A stretch of DNA of 64,000 bases. It comes from Pollutibacter soli (GTDB taxonomy: Bacteria; Bacteroidota; Bacteroidia; Chitinophagales; Chitinophagaceae). The notes under the pieces are model-generated. The model saw nothing but the letters and a program-made list of their open reading frames with translations, was not told the DNA's origin and ran no database searches. Positions 1-8,240 of this stretch are shown here, in pieces; position 1 is the stretch's first letter, and the number at the start of each line of letters is the position of its first letter. The position numbers were made by a program, and so were the translations under genes. Where the stretch lies: positions 248,001 through 312,000 of the forward strand of contig JARJHS010000007.1 of assembly GCA_029269725.1 (NCBI GenBank), given 5' to 3'.

Positions 1-222
1 ATTAATTCGTTTGGTAGCCTGCATATTTGCGAGGTGACCGACTGCAATAATTTTTCCTGACTTTACCGCAACATCACCATAGAACCAACTGTTACCTGTG
101 CCGTCAAGAATTTTTCCATTTTCAATAATATAATCTGCCGGTCCGGTTGATGCCGGTTGTGAAGTTTTGCAGGAGAATAAAATGATGGATAACAACGATG
201 CGCATACGAAATAAATTCTCAT
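1..222 (-). CDS. N-acyl-D-amino-acid deacylase-like amidohydrolase, N-terminal part
   Basis: The frame is open from an ATG at 222 to base 1, giving the first 74 residues; the rest lies outside the window. Residues 1-18 form a lipoprotein signal ending in ILFSC, so the mature protein probably starts at Cys18 and sits in the envelope. What follows (DYIIENGKILDGTG, then GDVAVKSGKIIAVG) is the usual opening beta-sandwich of amidohydrolase-superfamily enzymes, and the wording is closest to D-aminoacylases. The metal-binding and catalytic residues are not visible, so the substrate cannot be judged. It is followed upstream on the same strand by a second amidohydrolase. Confidence 0.75.
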   Translation of the reverse strand, partial: MRIYFVCASLLSIILFSCKTSQPASTGPADYIIENGKILDGTGNSWFYGDVAVKSGKIIAVGHLANMQATKRIN

Positions 223-416
223 GATGAATAATTGATTCATAATGGTTGAACGAAATACGGCAAAGCAATCTCTCTGACTTGTTTGAAGTTAATATTTAAA
301 TAAATTCGGAACGAAACGGACAAGGATAAGGACGGCATTGCAAAAGAAAAAAACTTCCATGTAAAAGAAAAAACACATGGAATTTCCAAAAACCCTTTTG
401 AACTTGCTGAAAGTTC

Positions 417-452
417 CCAGGTATCCGATACTTGCAAGTATCGGATACCTGG
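417..452. repeat. perfect 36-bp palindrome
   Basis: Two 18-base arms, CCAGGTATCCGATACTTG and its exact complement, meet without a loop. The element begins six bases beyond the stop codon of the minus-strand amidohydrolase at 459. No T-run follows on either strand, so it is not a standard intrinsic terminator; it could act as a 3' RNA-stabilising hairpin or a protein-binding site. The rest of 223-458 shows no convincing gene. Confidence 0.8.
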
Positions 453-458
453 CGAAAA

Positions 459-1832
459 TCAGGGCAATGCCGATTTTAGCAACTCATCGATCGCCTGTCG
501 GTCATACCAGTTTGAGCCTTGCATTATTCCTGAAATAGTTCGTGTGTTGCGTATATCATCCAGCGGATTTTTGTTGAGCAAAATGAAGTCTGCATTTTTC
601 CCTTTTTCAATACTTCCTTTCCTGGAATACACTCCAAGATATTTAGCGGGATTTACGGTAGCGGTTTGCAATGCAGCCCATGGAGATAGTCCACATTTGA
701 CAAAAGTTTCAATTTCATCATGAATGGAAAAACCCTGCGCAAGAAACCATTCCGGCGAATCTGAACCTGCCATAAGTGGAACACCTGACTCCCATAATGC
801 TTTTGTAATTTTCATCCGGAGATAAATGTATTTTTTCTGACTCTCCACTGGTGGTGCATTATCTGCAAATCGTCTTTTAATGGACCACCGTTCTGGTAAG
901 ATGGCAGCAGGAATATACCTGTAATCAGGTTTTGTCTTATAATCTTCATCAGAACTCACAGTGCCAAAACAGGAAAAGAAAAAATAATTGGTAGGGGTGA
1001 CGTATATGCCTGCATCTTTCACCATTTTCGCCAGGGCAGGTATTTTATTTTCATCGAGATAAGGTACCGTTGCCCATGCATTTCTTCGCCAGAGATTCAT
1101 ATCGGAAACGCTTTGCCCGTGATTATAAGTTGTATCCGGTAAAAGCATATCGATAAACTCGTCCATATGCTCTATTTGTTGTTTGGCTGCAAGGCCTGCG
1201 GGTAATTTCACTAATGGTCCGACATGCCCGGTAACCTTGATGTTTTCCTTTGCTGCTGTTTTAATAATCGCTTCATAAACATCACGTTTAATCATGAACG
1301 TTATTTTGATCTCATCATAACCGGCAGCCTTCGATCTTTTTACTGCGGCTTCGGCTTCAGCGGGAGTTGTTACCACTTCTGCAAAAACTTTTCCTCCCCA
1401 TGGCCAGGCGCCAACAAATTGCGGACTTGCAACAGTAAGTTCAGGGCCCGTGATTTTTTTACTGTTCACCTGTTCACGAACATTGAGATATACAGGGTCG
1501 CCACACTCAATGCGTACAGACGTGAGTCCGTTGGCCAACATCACCTTTAATTCTTTATCGCAGGTATTTACATTTTCACCCTGTTCATAAAAGAAGTGAG
1601 CGTGCATATCAAAAAATCCAGGGACGAGAAATTTGCCATTACCATCAATCACCTTCGCTCCGGATGGAACATTTATAGTTTTGTCATCTGCGACAGTTTC
1701 AATTTTCCCGTTTTTTACAATCACCGCCTGTGCTGGCACAACACCTTCTTTATTCATCGGAATTACATTTACATTCCGGATCACTACTACCTGCGAGAAA
1801 ACATGGAGGGTAATAAATACAAACAGAAACAT
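459..1832 (-). CDS. secreted amidohydrolase (imidazolonepropionase-like)
   Basis: A 457-residue metal-dependent hydrolase with a short N-terminal hydrophobic stretch (residues 1-14) that looks like a signal peptide. The amidohydrolase pattern is complete: the HxH metal pair at about 77-79 (DMHAHF), a likely metal-bridging lysine in the EIKITF stretch, TGHVG and IEHMDEF for the second pair of histidines, and AGSDSPEW with the catalytic aspartate. The C-terminal part restores the small beta-sandwich (GSIEKGKNADFILLNKNPL), typical of imidazolonepropionase-like and prolidase-like enzymes. Such enzymes open cyclic amides or cleave peptides; the true substrate is not evident. The next upstream gene on this strand is a dipeptidase, consistent with a peptide-scavenging group. 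Confidence 0.85.
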   Translation of the reverse strand: MFLFVFITLHVFSQVVVIRNVNVIPMNKEGVVPAQAVIVKNGKIETVADDKTINVPSGAKVIDGNGKFLVPGFFDMHAHFFYEQGENVNTCDKELKVMLANGLTSVRIECGDPVYLNVREQVNSKKITGPELTVASPQFVGAWPWGGKVFAEVVTTPAEAEAAVKRSKAAGYDEIKITFMIKRDVYEAIIKTAAKENIKVTGHVGPLVKLPAGLAAKQQIEHMDEFIDMLLPDTTYNHGQSVSDMNLWRRNAWATVPYLDENKIPALAKMVKDAGIYVTPTNYFFFSCFGTVSSDEDYKTKPDYRYIPAAILPERWSIKRRFADNAPPVESQKKYIYLRMKITKALWESGVPLMAGSDSPEWFLAQGFSIHDEIETFVKCGLSPWAALQTATVNPAKYLGVYSRKGSIEKGKNADFILLNKNPLDDIRNTRTISGIMQGSNWYDRQAIDELLKSALP

Positions 1833-2141
1833 GAAAGAGAGTTTTATACAAAAATATTTTTCAGACTTGTGAGGCGAGAATTATGCCGATGCTGAAAACA
1901 GGAAGCCTTTTGGTTTGCCTTTTCTGAAGATGATGTCCATTGAAAAATTAATGAACACAAGACACAATGCTGATTCCATTGTGTGGAATGGTTAATGCAA
2001 ATGATAAGAGACCCGAAACAGAAACAGAAAATAGAAACAGTTAGAATTATGGAAATGAAACCGGAAACAATAATAGTTTTGTAGTGCTTGTTGCTACCTA
2101 CTACCTACTAAATCTCCTGCCTCCTTACTCCTGTCTCCTCC
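1833..2141. other. intergenic region with low-complexity tracts
   Basis: About 310 bases without a gene. It holds an A-rich run of repeated 'gaaacag' units near 2017-2040 and a pyrimidine-rich block at about 2105-2140 that, read on the dipeptidase strand, is a purine-rich tail right after that gene's stop codon. No promoter or terminator is convincing. Confidence 0.5.
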
Positions 2142-3323
2142 CTAATTCACATTCGCCCTGAACACTCTTATAAAATTTTCTCCAAGTATTTTTTTAATGC
2201 TCTTTTTACTATATCCCCGTTTAAGCAATTCAGCAGTAACGAGTGGCATATCCGCAACATCATTCAGTTCTTTAGGAGAAGAACTGATCCCGTCGAAGTC
2301 AGAACCCAGACCCACATGATCAACGCCAATCAATTTTACAATATGGTCGATATGATCAATCAGTAAAGAAATGGATGGCCGCATTTCCCGGATTTCTGCC
2401 GGATATTTTCTCAATAGTACAGATTCCGCCAGGTATTCAACAGGGTTAGTGAGCATTATAGAATCTTTCTCGGCCTTGTGCCTTGCAAAAAAGGCCTGAT
2501 TATTTTTCGAGAAGTTGCTATCCAGGAAACCAGAATAAAAATTCAACTGAATAACGCCGTTATTTTTTCCGATAGCAAGAATTTGTTCATCTTTCAGATT
2601 TCTGAATGAAGGATTCAACGCCCATGCACAGCTATGTGAAGCCATTACAGGCTTTGTCGTAGTCTGCATCACATCGTAAAAAGTCTTTTCTCCGACATGC
2701 GAAACATCCACCATCATTCCCAACTCATTCATCCTCGCTACAACTTTTCTTCCAAATTCATTTAATCCTGCAGACTTAATACTGTCTTTACGAATCGTTT
2801 CATCCATGGCAGAACTTGCCCAGGGAACGCTATTGTTCCACGTTAAAGTCAGGTATCGTGCACCACGGGAAAAAAGACTGTCGAGTTTTGAGAGATCATC
2901 TTCAATCATATGGCCTCCTTCTACGCCAATCATGGCACCCAGTTTGCCGGATCTTAGAAAAGCGTTCATTTCTGCTGCAGTCCTTACCATCATCATCGAT
3001 GAAGAGTTGCGGGAAACGATCGAATACAAACTATCGATCTCCCGATTCGCATGTGCGTATGCTTTTCCCTTAGTATAAGTCTGATCACACCAGATAGAAA
3101 AAATTTGCAGATCAATTCCGCCTTTTTTCATCCGGTTAAGATCGGATTGAGTAATACCCGTGAGGTCCTGGTCAAACGCAACATTTTTATCGATAGAAAC
3201 ACTAAGGAAATCATTGTGAGAATCAGCGACCATTGCCTTTCTATGAAGTCGCCTGTATTTTTGCGCGACTGACGGGGAGGACTGCATTACTAAAAAGAGT
3301 ACTAACCAGAAAAATTTACGCAT
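2142..3323 (-). CDS. membrane dipeptidase (peptidase M19)
   Basis: A 393-residue secreted dipeptidase with a signal peptide over residues 1-20 (ending near PSVAQ). It carries the M19 renal-dipeptidase signatures in order: HxD at 36-38 (ADSHNDF), the bridging glutamate in GVEGGH, DVSHVGE and ASHSCAW supplying zinc-ligand histidines, and GLGSDFDG near the C-terminus. Enzymes of this family are binuclear zinc hydrolases that cut dipeptides, often with a D-residue at the C-terminal side. Length is normal for the family. It is separated by 10 bases from the serine hydrolase upstream (3334-4653), suggesting co-transcription on the minus strand. Confidence 0.92.
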   Translation of the reverse strand: MRKFFWLVLFLVMQSSPSVAQKYRRLHRKAMVADSHNDFLSVSIDKNVAFDQDLTGITQSDLNRMKKGGIDLQIFSIWCDQTYTKGKAYAHANREIDSLYSIVSRNSSSMMMVRTAAEMNAFLRSGKLGAMIGVEGGHMIEDDLSKLDSLFSRGARYLTLTWNNSVPWASSAMDETIRKDSIKSAGLNEFGRKVVARMNELGMMVDVSHVGEKTFYDVMQTTTKPVMASHSCAWALNPSFRNLKDEQILAIGKNNGVIQLNFYSGFLDSNFSKNNQAFFARHKAEKDSIMLTNPVEYLAESVLLRKYPAEIREMRPSISLLIDHIDHIVKLIGVDHVGLGSDFDGISSSPKELNDVADMPLVTAELLKRGYSKKSIKKILGENFIRVFRANVN

Positions 3324-3333
3324 AAGCGATTGA

Positions 3334-4653
3334 TTATTTTACGAGCGCCTGGTAAGTCAGGATTTTGAAATAATCTGCCAGTTCGCCATGGGTTGTAGGA
3401 TAAATATTGCGATAAAAAAGGCCAATCAGTTTTTCCTTTGGATCCACCCAATAGGTCGATGCAAACATGCCACCCCATTCGAAGCTGCCTACGTTCAATG
3501 GTGTGAATGCACTACTTTCTTCCGTGGTAAGTCCGAATCCCAGTCCGAATTTAGCACCGTTACCACGATTCAATGTTTTAATCTGATTGGTAGTCATCAA
3601 TCTAACTGATGTCGGGCTGAGAATTCTTACACCATTGTATTCGCCTCCATTTAACAGCATCTGCAGAAAAACAGCATAATCATAAATTGTCCCGGAAAGC
3701 CCGCCACCGCCTGAGAAGTATGTGCCTTTATCAGCAGGAAAATTGGGATTGAAATCACCATTAAGTTTATAAGGATTGTCCGTCTCCTTCAGCTTTCCGT
3801 TCTCTTCAGAAAAAAGCGGAAGTAACCTTTTTGATTTTGACGAAGGGAGATAGAAATAGGTATCACGCATCCCCAGCGGTTCAAAAATCCGTTTGCTGAA
3901 GAATTCTGCCAGCGACATACCTGTTACGACTTCAACAAGGTAGCCCAGGACATCTGTATTCAGGCCGTAAGTATACTCAGAGCCCGGATCATGAAATAAT
4001 GGGAGTGTTCCTAATATTTTTATTTTATCTGCCAGGAGAATTTTTCCAACTCCGATACCGCCGACAACACCATTTTTAGCATACATCGCATTGGCTTCTT
4101 TTGAACCAATCTGCGCGTAGCCGATACCGGAAGTATGTGTCAGAAGATCATGAATAGTGACTTCGCGTTTTGCCGGTCGCGTGGTGTATGTGGTATCATC
4201 CAAATTGAACTTTTCAATCACTTTTGCGTTGGCAAATTCAGGGATGTATTTGGAAACCGGATCGCGTAGTAAAAATTTTCCTTCTTCATAGAGCATCATC
4301 ACGGCTACGCTGGTGATCGCTTTTGTTTGTGATGCAATCCTGAAAATATCGTCCTTATCAATCTCTCCTTTCCTGTTAGGCTTCGTATACCCGAATGATT
4401 TGTAATATGCAATTTTGCCGTCGCGAATAATCAGTGCTGCACAACCGTTCATATAGTCTTTCGCGATCCATCCTTTGATGGCATCATCAATTCGTTTCAA
4501 TCGTTCAGGAGAAAATCCGGCAGCTTCGGTTTCCAGTTTCCCTGGTTGGAGAACGGGTGATGCTGATTGGGAATGAACAGAAACAATGAACAGAAACAGA
4601 AACAGTGAAAGAAGGTAAGGGGTACGTGATAAGTTAGGGCAAATTTTCTTCAT
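3334..4653 (-). CDS. serine hydrolase, beta-lactamase (class C) fold
   Basis: A 439-residue protein with an N-terminal signal (residues 1-29). The penicillin-binding/beta-lactamase nucleophile motif SxxK is at S108-Q-T-K111, and the YGLNTDVLG stretch near 225 is the equivalent of the second (Tyr) motif seen in the esterase-like branch of this family. The C-terminal block (GLGFGLTTEE, then GGMFASTYWVDPKEKLIGLF) matches Beta-lactamase domain proteins annotated as serine hydrolases. Many act as esterases or D-aminopeptidases rather than antibiotic-degrading enzymes, and nothing here argues for resistance. It lies 10 bases upstream of the M19 dipeptidase. Confidence 0.88.
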   Translation of the reverse strand: MKKICPNLSRTPYLLSLFLFLFIVSVHSQSASPVLQPGKLETEAAGFSPERLKRIDDAIKGWIAKDYMNGCAALIIRDGKIAYYKSFGYTKPNRKGEIDKDDIFRIASQTKAITSVAVMMLYEEGKFLLRDPVSKYIPEFANAKVIEKFNLDDTTYTTRPAKREVTIHDLLTHTSGIGYAQIGSKEANAMYAKNGVVGGIGVGKILLADKIKILGTLPLFHDPGSEYTYGLNTDVLGYLVEVVTGMSLAEFFSKRIFEPLGMRDTYFYLPSSKSKRLLPLFSEENGKLKETDNPYKLNGDFNPNFPADKGTYFSGGGGLSGTIYDYAVFLQMLLNGGEYNGVRILSPTSVRLMTTNQIKTLNRGNGAKFGLGFGLTTEESSAFTPLNVGSFEWGGMFASTYWVDPKEKLIGLFYRNIYPTTHGELADYFKILTYQALVK

Positions 4654-4861
4654 GACGAATCGTGGTTGGTACTCGAATAAAATATTGAATATAAGAGTAG
4701 AAATTTAATTCTCGGTTTTTACAGCTGTGATAGGCCCGAGGGCACAGGGCGGTAGCAGCCGAAAACTGAAAACCGAAACTGGCAACCGGAAAGTGGTTAT
4801 TCCAACTATGGCCTATGAACAATGAAATATGAACTCCTGCTGCCTGCTTGCTCCTTCCTCC

Positions 4862-5626
4862 TCACTTATTAATATTTTCCGTCGGCGGTAAAATTCCTTG
4901 CCGATACAGTTTTGACGCCTCCAGTATATATTCGAGAAACTGGTATTCAGTACTAAGTGCGGTAAAATCATAGCTGGGGCGGTAATAATACATAAAGCGG
5001 GTGAGATCGTCGCCTTCCAGTTTAGTGAGGTTTTTTACGGTTGTGCGGTTAAAACGGTAGTCAACAAATTTGCGGGCCTCTTCCTCCAGCAGGCGGTTTT
5101 GAAATTGTTTGAGGCTCTTATTTCTTTTAAACCGGAAAAGGTTGATCAGTTCATTTGGGTCCAGACCCGGAGCGCCTCCCTGGAAAGCACTATAATCATT
5201 GACCCTCAACCCGGGCTTGCTGTACCCGAATATATGCGCATATTTCTGGCGGTTTTCGACAGAATCTTGGTGATATGTTTTACCGATGACGATTACTTCC
5301 TTAAGCGATTTGTACTTTTCAGCCAGCCTGACCTGCAGCGCTACATCGAAAGCACCGTAATTGCGGATATCTTTCAGGGTAAACCAGGCGGTTGACTTCT
5401 CTCTGAAAGTAAAATTCACAGAATCTTTCGGGTTCATCAGGATGGAATACTGACCGGCAGAATCGGTGTATGCGATGGCGCCCGAAGTGGTTCTCACTTT
5501 GACAGAAGGAATGGGTATCATCCTGGTCGAATCAAAAACACCGCCCCTCACCAATACCTGCGCTTCCAGGCGAAGACCTGACAACAGAAACGCCAGTAAA
5601 ATGGTTAGGGGTAGAAAAAATTTCAT
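4862..5626 (-). CDS. envelope protein with carboxypeptidase-like regulatory domain
   Basis: A 254-residue protein with a signal peptide (residues 1-22). Residues about 24-105 form a carboxypeptidase-regulatory-like beta-sandwich: VLVRGGVFDSTRMIPIPSV, then YTDSAGQYSI and a KEVIVIGKTY ending like the segment that precedes plug domains in TonB receptors. No plug or barrel follows; the remaining 140 residues are rich in charged and aromatic residues and match no function I know. Likely periplasmic or outer-membrane associated. The intergenic stretch 4654-4861 upstream contains low-complexity sequence, and a purine-rich tail follows the stop codon on the coding strand. Confidence 0.75.
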   Translation of the reverse strand: MKFFLPLTILLAFLLSGLRLEAQVLVRGGVFDSTRMIPIPSVKVRTTSGAIAYTDSAGQYSILMNPKDSVNFTFREKSTAWFTLKDIRNYGAFDVALQVRLAEKYKSLKEVIVIGKTYHQDSVENRQKYAHIFGYSKPGLRVNDYSAFQGGAPGLDPNELINLFRFKRNKSLKQFQNRLLEEEARKFVDYRFNRTTVKNLTKLEGDDLTRFMYYYRPSYDFTALSTEYQFLEYILEASKLYRQGILPPTENINK

Positions 5627-5698
5627 GCGGGGTGAAAATAAATGATTCGCTGACTTGAAACGAAGTTGATGATTGAAAATGCAGGCCGATCTGACTTT

Positions 5699-6307
5699 TT
5701 AACCTGCTGTTGACATTTTAATAAATTTTTCAATCTGAACAGGATAATGCTGATGCTCTAGGTTATGGATCCTGTTGGCAAGGGACTCAGCGGTGTCGTC
5801 CGGCAAAACCGGAATAGAAACCTGGAACAAATGGTCGCCGTGATCATATTGCTCATCCACCAGGTGGATGGTTATCCCGCTTTCTTTTTCTTCTGCATTC
5901 AAGACGGCCTCATGTACAAACGCTCCGTACATTCCTTTACCTCCATATTTCGGAAGAAGTGCCGGATGAATGTTGATGATGCGGGAGGGAAAGGCCTGGA
6001 TCAGACTCACCGGAATTTTCCAAAGAAAACCAGCCAGGATGATAAAATCGATTTTTCTTTCTTTCAAATCTGTTACAAAGCCATCGCCCCGGAAGAAGCG
6101 CTCTTTTTCCAGCATCAATGTTTCAATACCTTGATTTTCAGCAATTTGAAGCACGCCGGCTCCCTGCTTGTTGCAAACGATTAGAGATATTGAAATTCCA
6201 GGGTTATTTTTGAAATATTGTATGATTTTCAATGCATTAGAACCGGCTCCGGAGGCGAACACTGCTAGTCTTACCGGTTCGTTATCTTTTTTTAAATGCT
6301 CATCCAT
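5699..6307 (-). CDS. purN: phosphoribosylglycinamide formyltransferase
   Basis: GAR transformylase transfers a formyl group from 10-formyltetrahydrofolate to glycinamide ribonucleotide in de novo purine synthesis. The start is placed at the ATG at 6307 (MDEHLKKD), giving 202 residues, because the frame upstream of it is unlike the family and overlaps the next gene. Visible motifs are the phosphate-binding FASGAGSN, the folate-site IINIHPALLPKYGG carrying the catalytic Asn and His, and the catalytic-Asp region VDEQYDHGDHLF. Length matches the family. A gene for a small membrane protein ends 43 bases upstream on the same strand. Confidence 0.93.
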   Translation of the reverse strand: MDEHLKKDNEPVRLAVFASGAGSNALKIIQYFKNNPGISISLIVCNKQGAGVLQIAENQGIETLMLEKERFFRGDGFVTDLKERKIDFIILAGFLWKIPVSLIQAFPSRIINIHPALLPKYGGKGMYGAFVHEAVLNAEEKESGITIHLVDEQYDHGDHLFQVSIPVLPDDTAESLANRIHNLEHQHYPVQIEKFIKMSTAG

Positions 6308-6350
6308 CAGGTTGTAAACAGTATTGCGGTTGAAGATTTCTGTTATATAA

Positions 6351-6680
6351 TTAAAGCGTCGTGGGCTTTTGCGGATTGACTTCGGGTTTGTCCTTTCCAA
6401 TTCCAAAATACCGGAGGATCTTTTTTTCGTAGTTCCAGAAAAACCTGAACTGACCAAAAAAGAAAGCCACTATCAATATGATAATCTGGTAACCGAAGAT
6501 CAGAATAAAAAGGCGCAGCAGCAGTTTCCAAAGCCAGAAAGTCTCATCATCAAAACCGACCCATGCTGTAATGCTCCTGGATATCCAGGCGGTTAGTGTA
6601 CCCGTTACCGCAAACACGCATAATATAAGCACGAGCTGTGATGAACTTACATTCCATTTGCTCATTAATCTTTTGAACAT
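6351..6680 (-). CDS. small membrane protein (resembles DUF6787)
   Basis: About 109 residues if started at the ATG at 6680 (MFKRLMSKWNV); an ATG at 6719 would add 13 residues. Two hydrophobic segments span roughly residues 14-36 and 50-75, followed by a basic, aromatic tail ending in a proline-rich stretch. The layout and wording resemble the Bacteroidetes family I recall as DUF6787, but this is from memory. It lies 43 bases upstream of purN and divergently from the respiratory operon. Function unknown. Confidence 0.7.
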   Translation of the reverse strand: MFKRLMSKWNVSSSQLVLILCVFAVTGTLTAWISRSITAWVGFDDETFWLWKLLLRLFILIFGYQIIILIVAFFFGQFRFFWNYEKKILRYFGIGKDKPEVNPQKPTTL

Positions 6681-6839
6681 GCTGCAAAGAGAATAAAAAA
6701 ATTGAAGTTGAACTTGCATTTACGATTTTTAATACAGGACTTGTATACAGGTTACGAATTCGTGACATATCAACACACATTAGAAAATGAAATCGCTGAA
6801 ACGCAGGCTGGGCGCGGGTTAGAAAAAAATTTTCCCATG

Positions 6840-6872
6840 TTGATATATTGTTAAAATCCTACCTTATTTTTG
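6840..6872 (+). promoter_or_regulatory. Bacteroidetes-type promoter of the act-cox operon
   Basis: TTG at 6840-6842 and TATTTTTG at 6865-6872 match the Bacteroidetes -33 (TTG) and -7 (TAnnTTTG) elements with a 22-base spacer. A 9-bp inverted repeat, AAAATCCTA at 6853-6861 and TAGGATTTT at 6881-6889, brackets the -7 element and the predicted start site around 6878. This looks like an operator for a dimeric regulator, or a 5' hairpin if transcription starts earlier. Confidence 0.6.
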
Positions 6873-6918
6873 CACTCTGTTAGGATTTTGTCCAATTCCA
6901 CCACAACTCATTGCGATT

Positions 6919-8175
6919 ATGATTTATCATCGATCCATTGTTAGAAGTTTTCTGCCCGGACTATTGTTGTTGATCTCTTTTTCGTTTGCAAATTCGGTTT
7001 TGGCTCAGGATGGCAAGGCCCTGTTTCAACAGAAATGTGCGTCTTGTCATGCGCCGGAAAAAGTGCTTATTGGTCCTGCCTTAAAAGGAGCTGATGCTAA
7101 TTGGGAAGACAGAGCTCAACTGCACAATTGGGTAAGAAACAGTGCTGCTGTTATTAAAAGTGGTTATCCAAGGGCTGTTGCGGTGTTCAATCAGTTTAAC
7201 AAAATCCAGATGACGGCTTTCCCCGAGCTGTCCGATGCTCAGATCGATGCCATTTTTACTTATGTAAATAATTTTGGCGCGGCAACTACGCCAGGACCTG
7301 GTGGACCAGCAGAAGACCCCAACCTGAAAAAAGCATCCGATTCGGACAATACTTTATTATACGGGATCCTGACGATCATCCTTGCTGTTATTGCATTGAT
7401 TCTCCTGCAGGTAAACAGCAATCTCCGTAAACTTTCAGAAGAAAAAGATGGTCAGACGATACCTGAACCGGTTCCATTCTATCGCAACAAAGCTTATATC
7501 GCGACCGCAGCAATCATTTTATTTATGATAGCGGGTTGGCTGATTTTTAAGGGAGCCGAAGGTCTGGGCCGAGAAAAGAACTATCAGCCGAAACAACCGA
7601 TATTTTATTCTCATACCGTTCACGCGGGCGTGAACCAGATCAGCTGTTTGTATTGCCATGGCAACACTATGGAAGGCAAACAAGCGAATATTCCATCGGT
7701 TAATATCTGTATGAACTGTCACATGGGGATCACGGAATATACCAAAGGACCTAAGCTTTACAACGCTGAGGGTAAAGAAATTGACGGTACTGCGGAGATC
7801 AAAAAACTTCACGAATATGCTGGTTACGATCCGGCTACTAAAAAATACAACGGCAAGGGAAAACCCATCGAGTGGGTTCGCATCCACAACCTTCCGGATC
7901 ATGTATATTTCAATCACTCACAACACGTTAACGCAGGCAAAGTACAGTGCCAGACCTGCCATGGAGAAATCCAGAAAATGGGAGAGGTTAAGCAATTTGC
8001 CGATCTGAGCATGGGCTGGTGCGTAAACTGTCACAGGGAAACCAAGGTCCAGTTTGCTGATAATAAATTTTACAGCATCTACGAAAAATTCCACGAGGAT
8101 CTGAAGAATAAAAAGATTGACAGCGTGACTGTTGAAATGATCGGCGGCACCGAGTGCCAGAAATGTCACTATTAA
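6919..8175 (+). CDS. actA: alternative complex III subunit ActA, multiheme cytochrome c
   Basis: A 418-residue cytochrome that passes electrons within ACIII, the quinol oxidase replacing cytochrome bc1. A signal peptide (residues 1-29, ...VLAQ) is followed by a monoheme domain with CASCH at 40-44, two membrane segments (about 140-160 and 193-211), and a C-terminal multiheme domain with CLYCH, CMNCH, CQTCH, CVNCH and CQKCH. That makes six heme c sites, so a monoheme module appears fused in front of the five-heme ActA module. First gene of the act-cox operon. Confidence 0.93.
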   Translation: MIYHRSIVRSFLPGLLLLISFSFANSVLAQDGKALFQQKCASCHAPEKVLIGPALKGADANWEDRAQLHNWVRNSAAVIKSGYPRAVAVFNQFNKIQMTAFPELSDAQIDAIFTYVNNFGAATTPGPGGPAEDPNLKKASDSDNTLLYGILTIILAVIALILLQVNSNLRKLSEEKDGQTIPEPVPFYRNKAYIATAAIILFMIAGWLIFKGAEGLGREKNYQPKQPIFYSHTVHAGVNQISCLYCHGNTMEGKQANIPSVNICMNCHMGITEYTKGPKLYNAEGKEIDGTAEIKKLHEYAGYDPATKKYNGKGKPIEWVRIHNLPDHVYFNHSQHVNAGKVQCQTCHGEIQKMGEVKQFADLSMGWCVNCHRETKVQFADNKFYSIYEKFHEDLKNKKIDSVTVEMIGGTECQKCHY

Positions 8176-8240
8176 TCCTTTGACGGTACTGCACAGTTTT
8201 TACCGGTCATCTGAACAACTAACAACCTTACAACTGATAT

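Noticed and set aside
237-437. 66-residue minus-strand frame overlapping the palindrome
   Set aside because: Low-complexity content, no recognisable motif and overlap with the palindrome; probably chance.
3334-4653. Beta-lactam resistance gene
   Set aside because: Fold and SxxK motif fit, but the family is dominated by esterases and peptidases and nothing specific to lactamases is seen.
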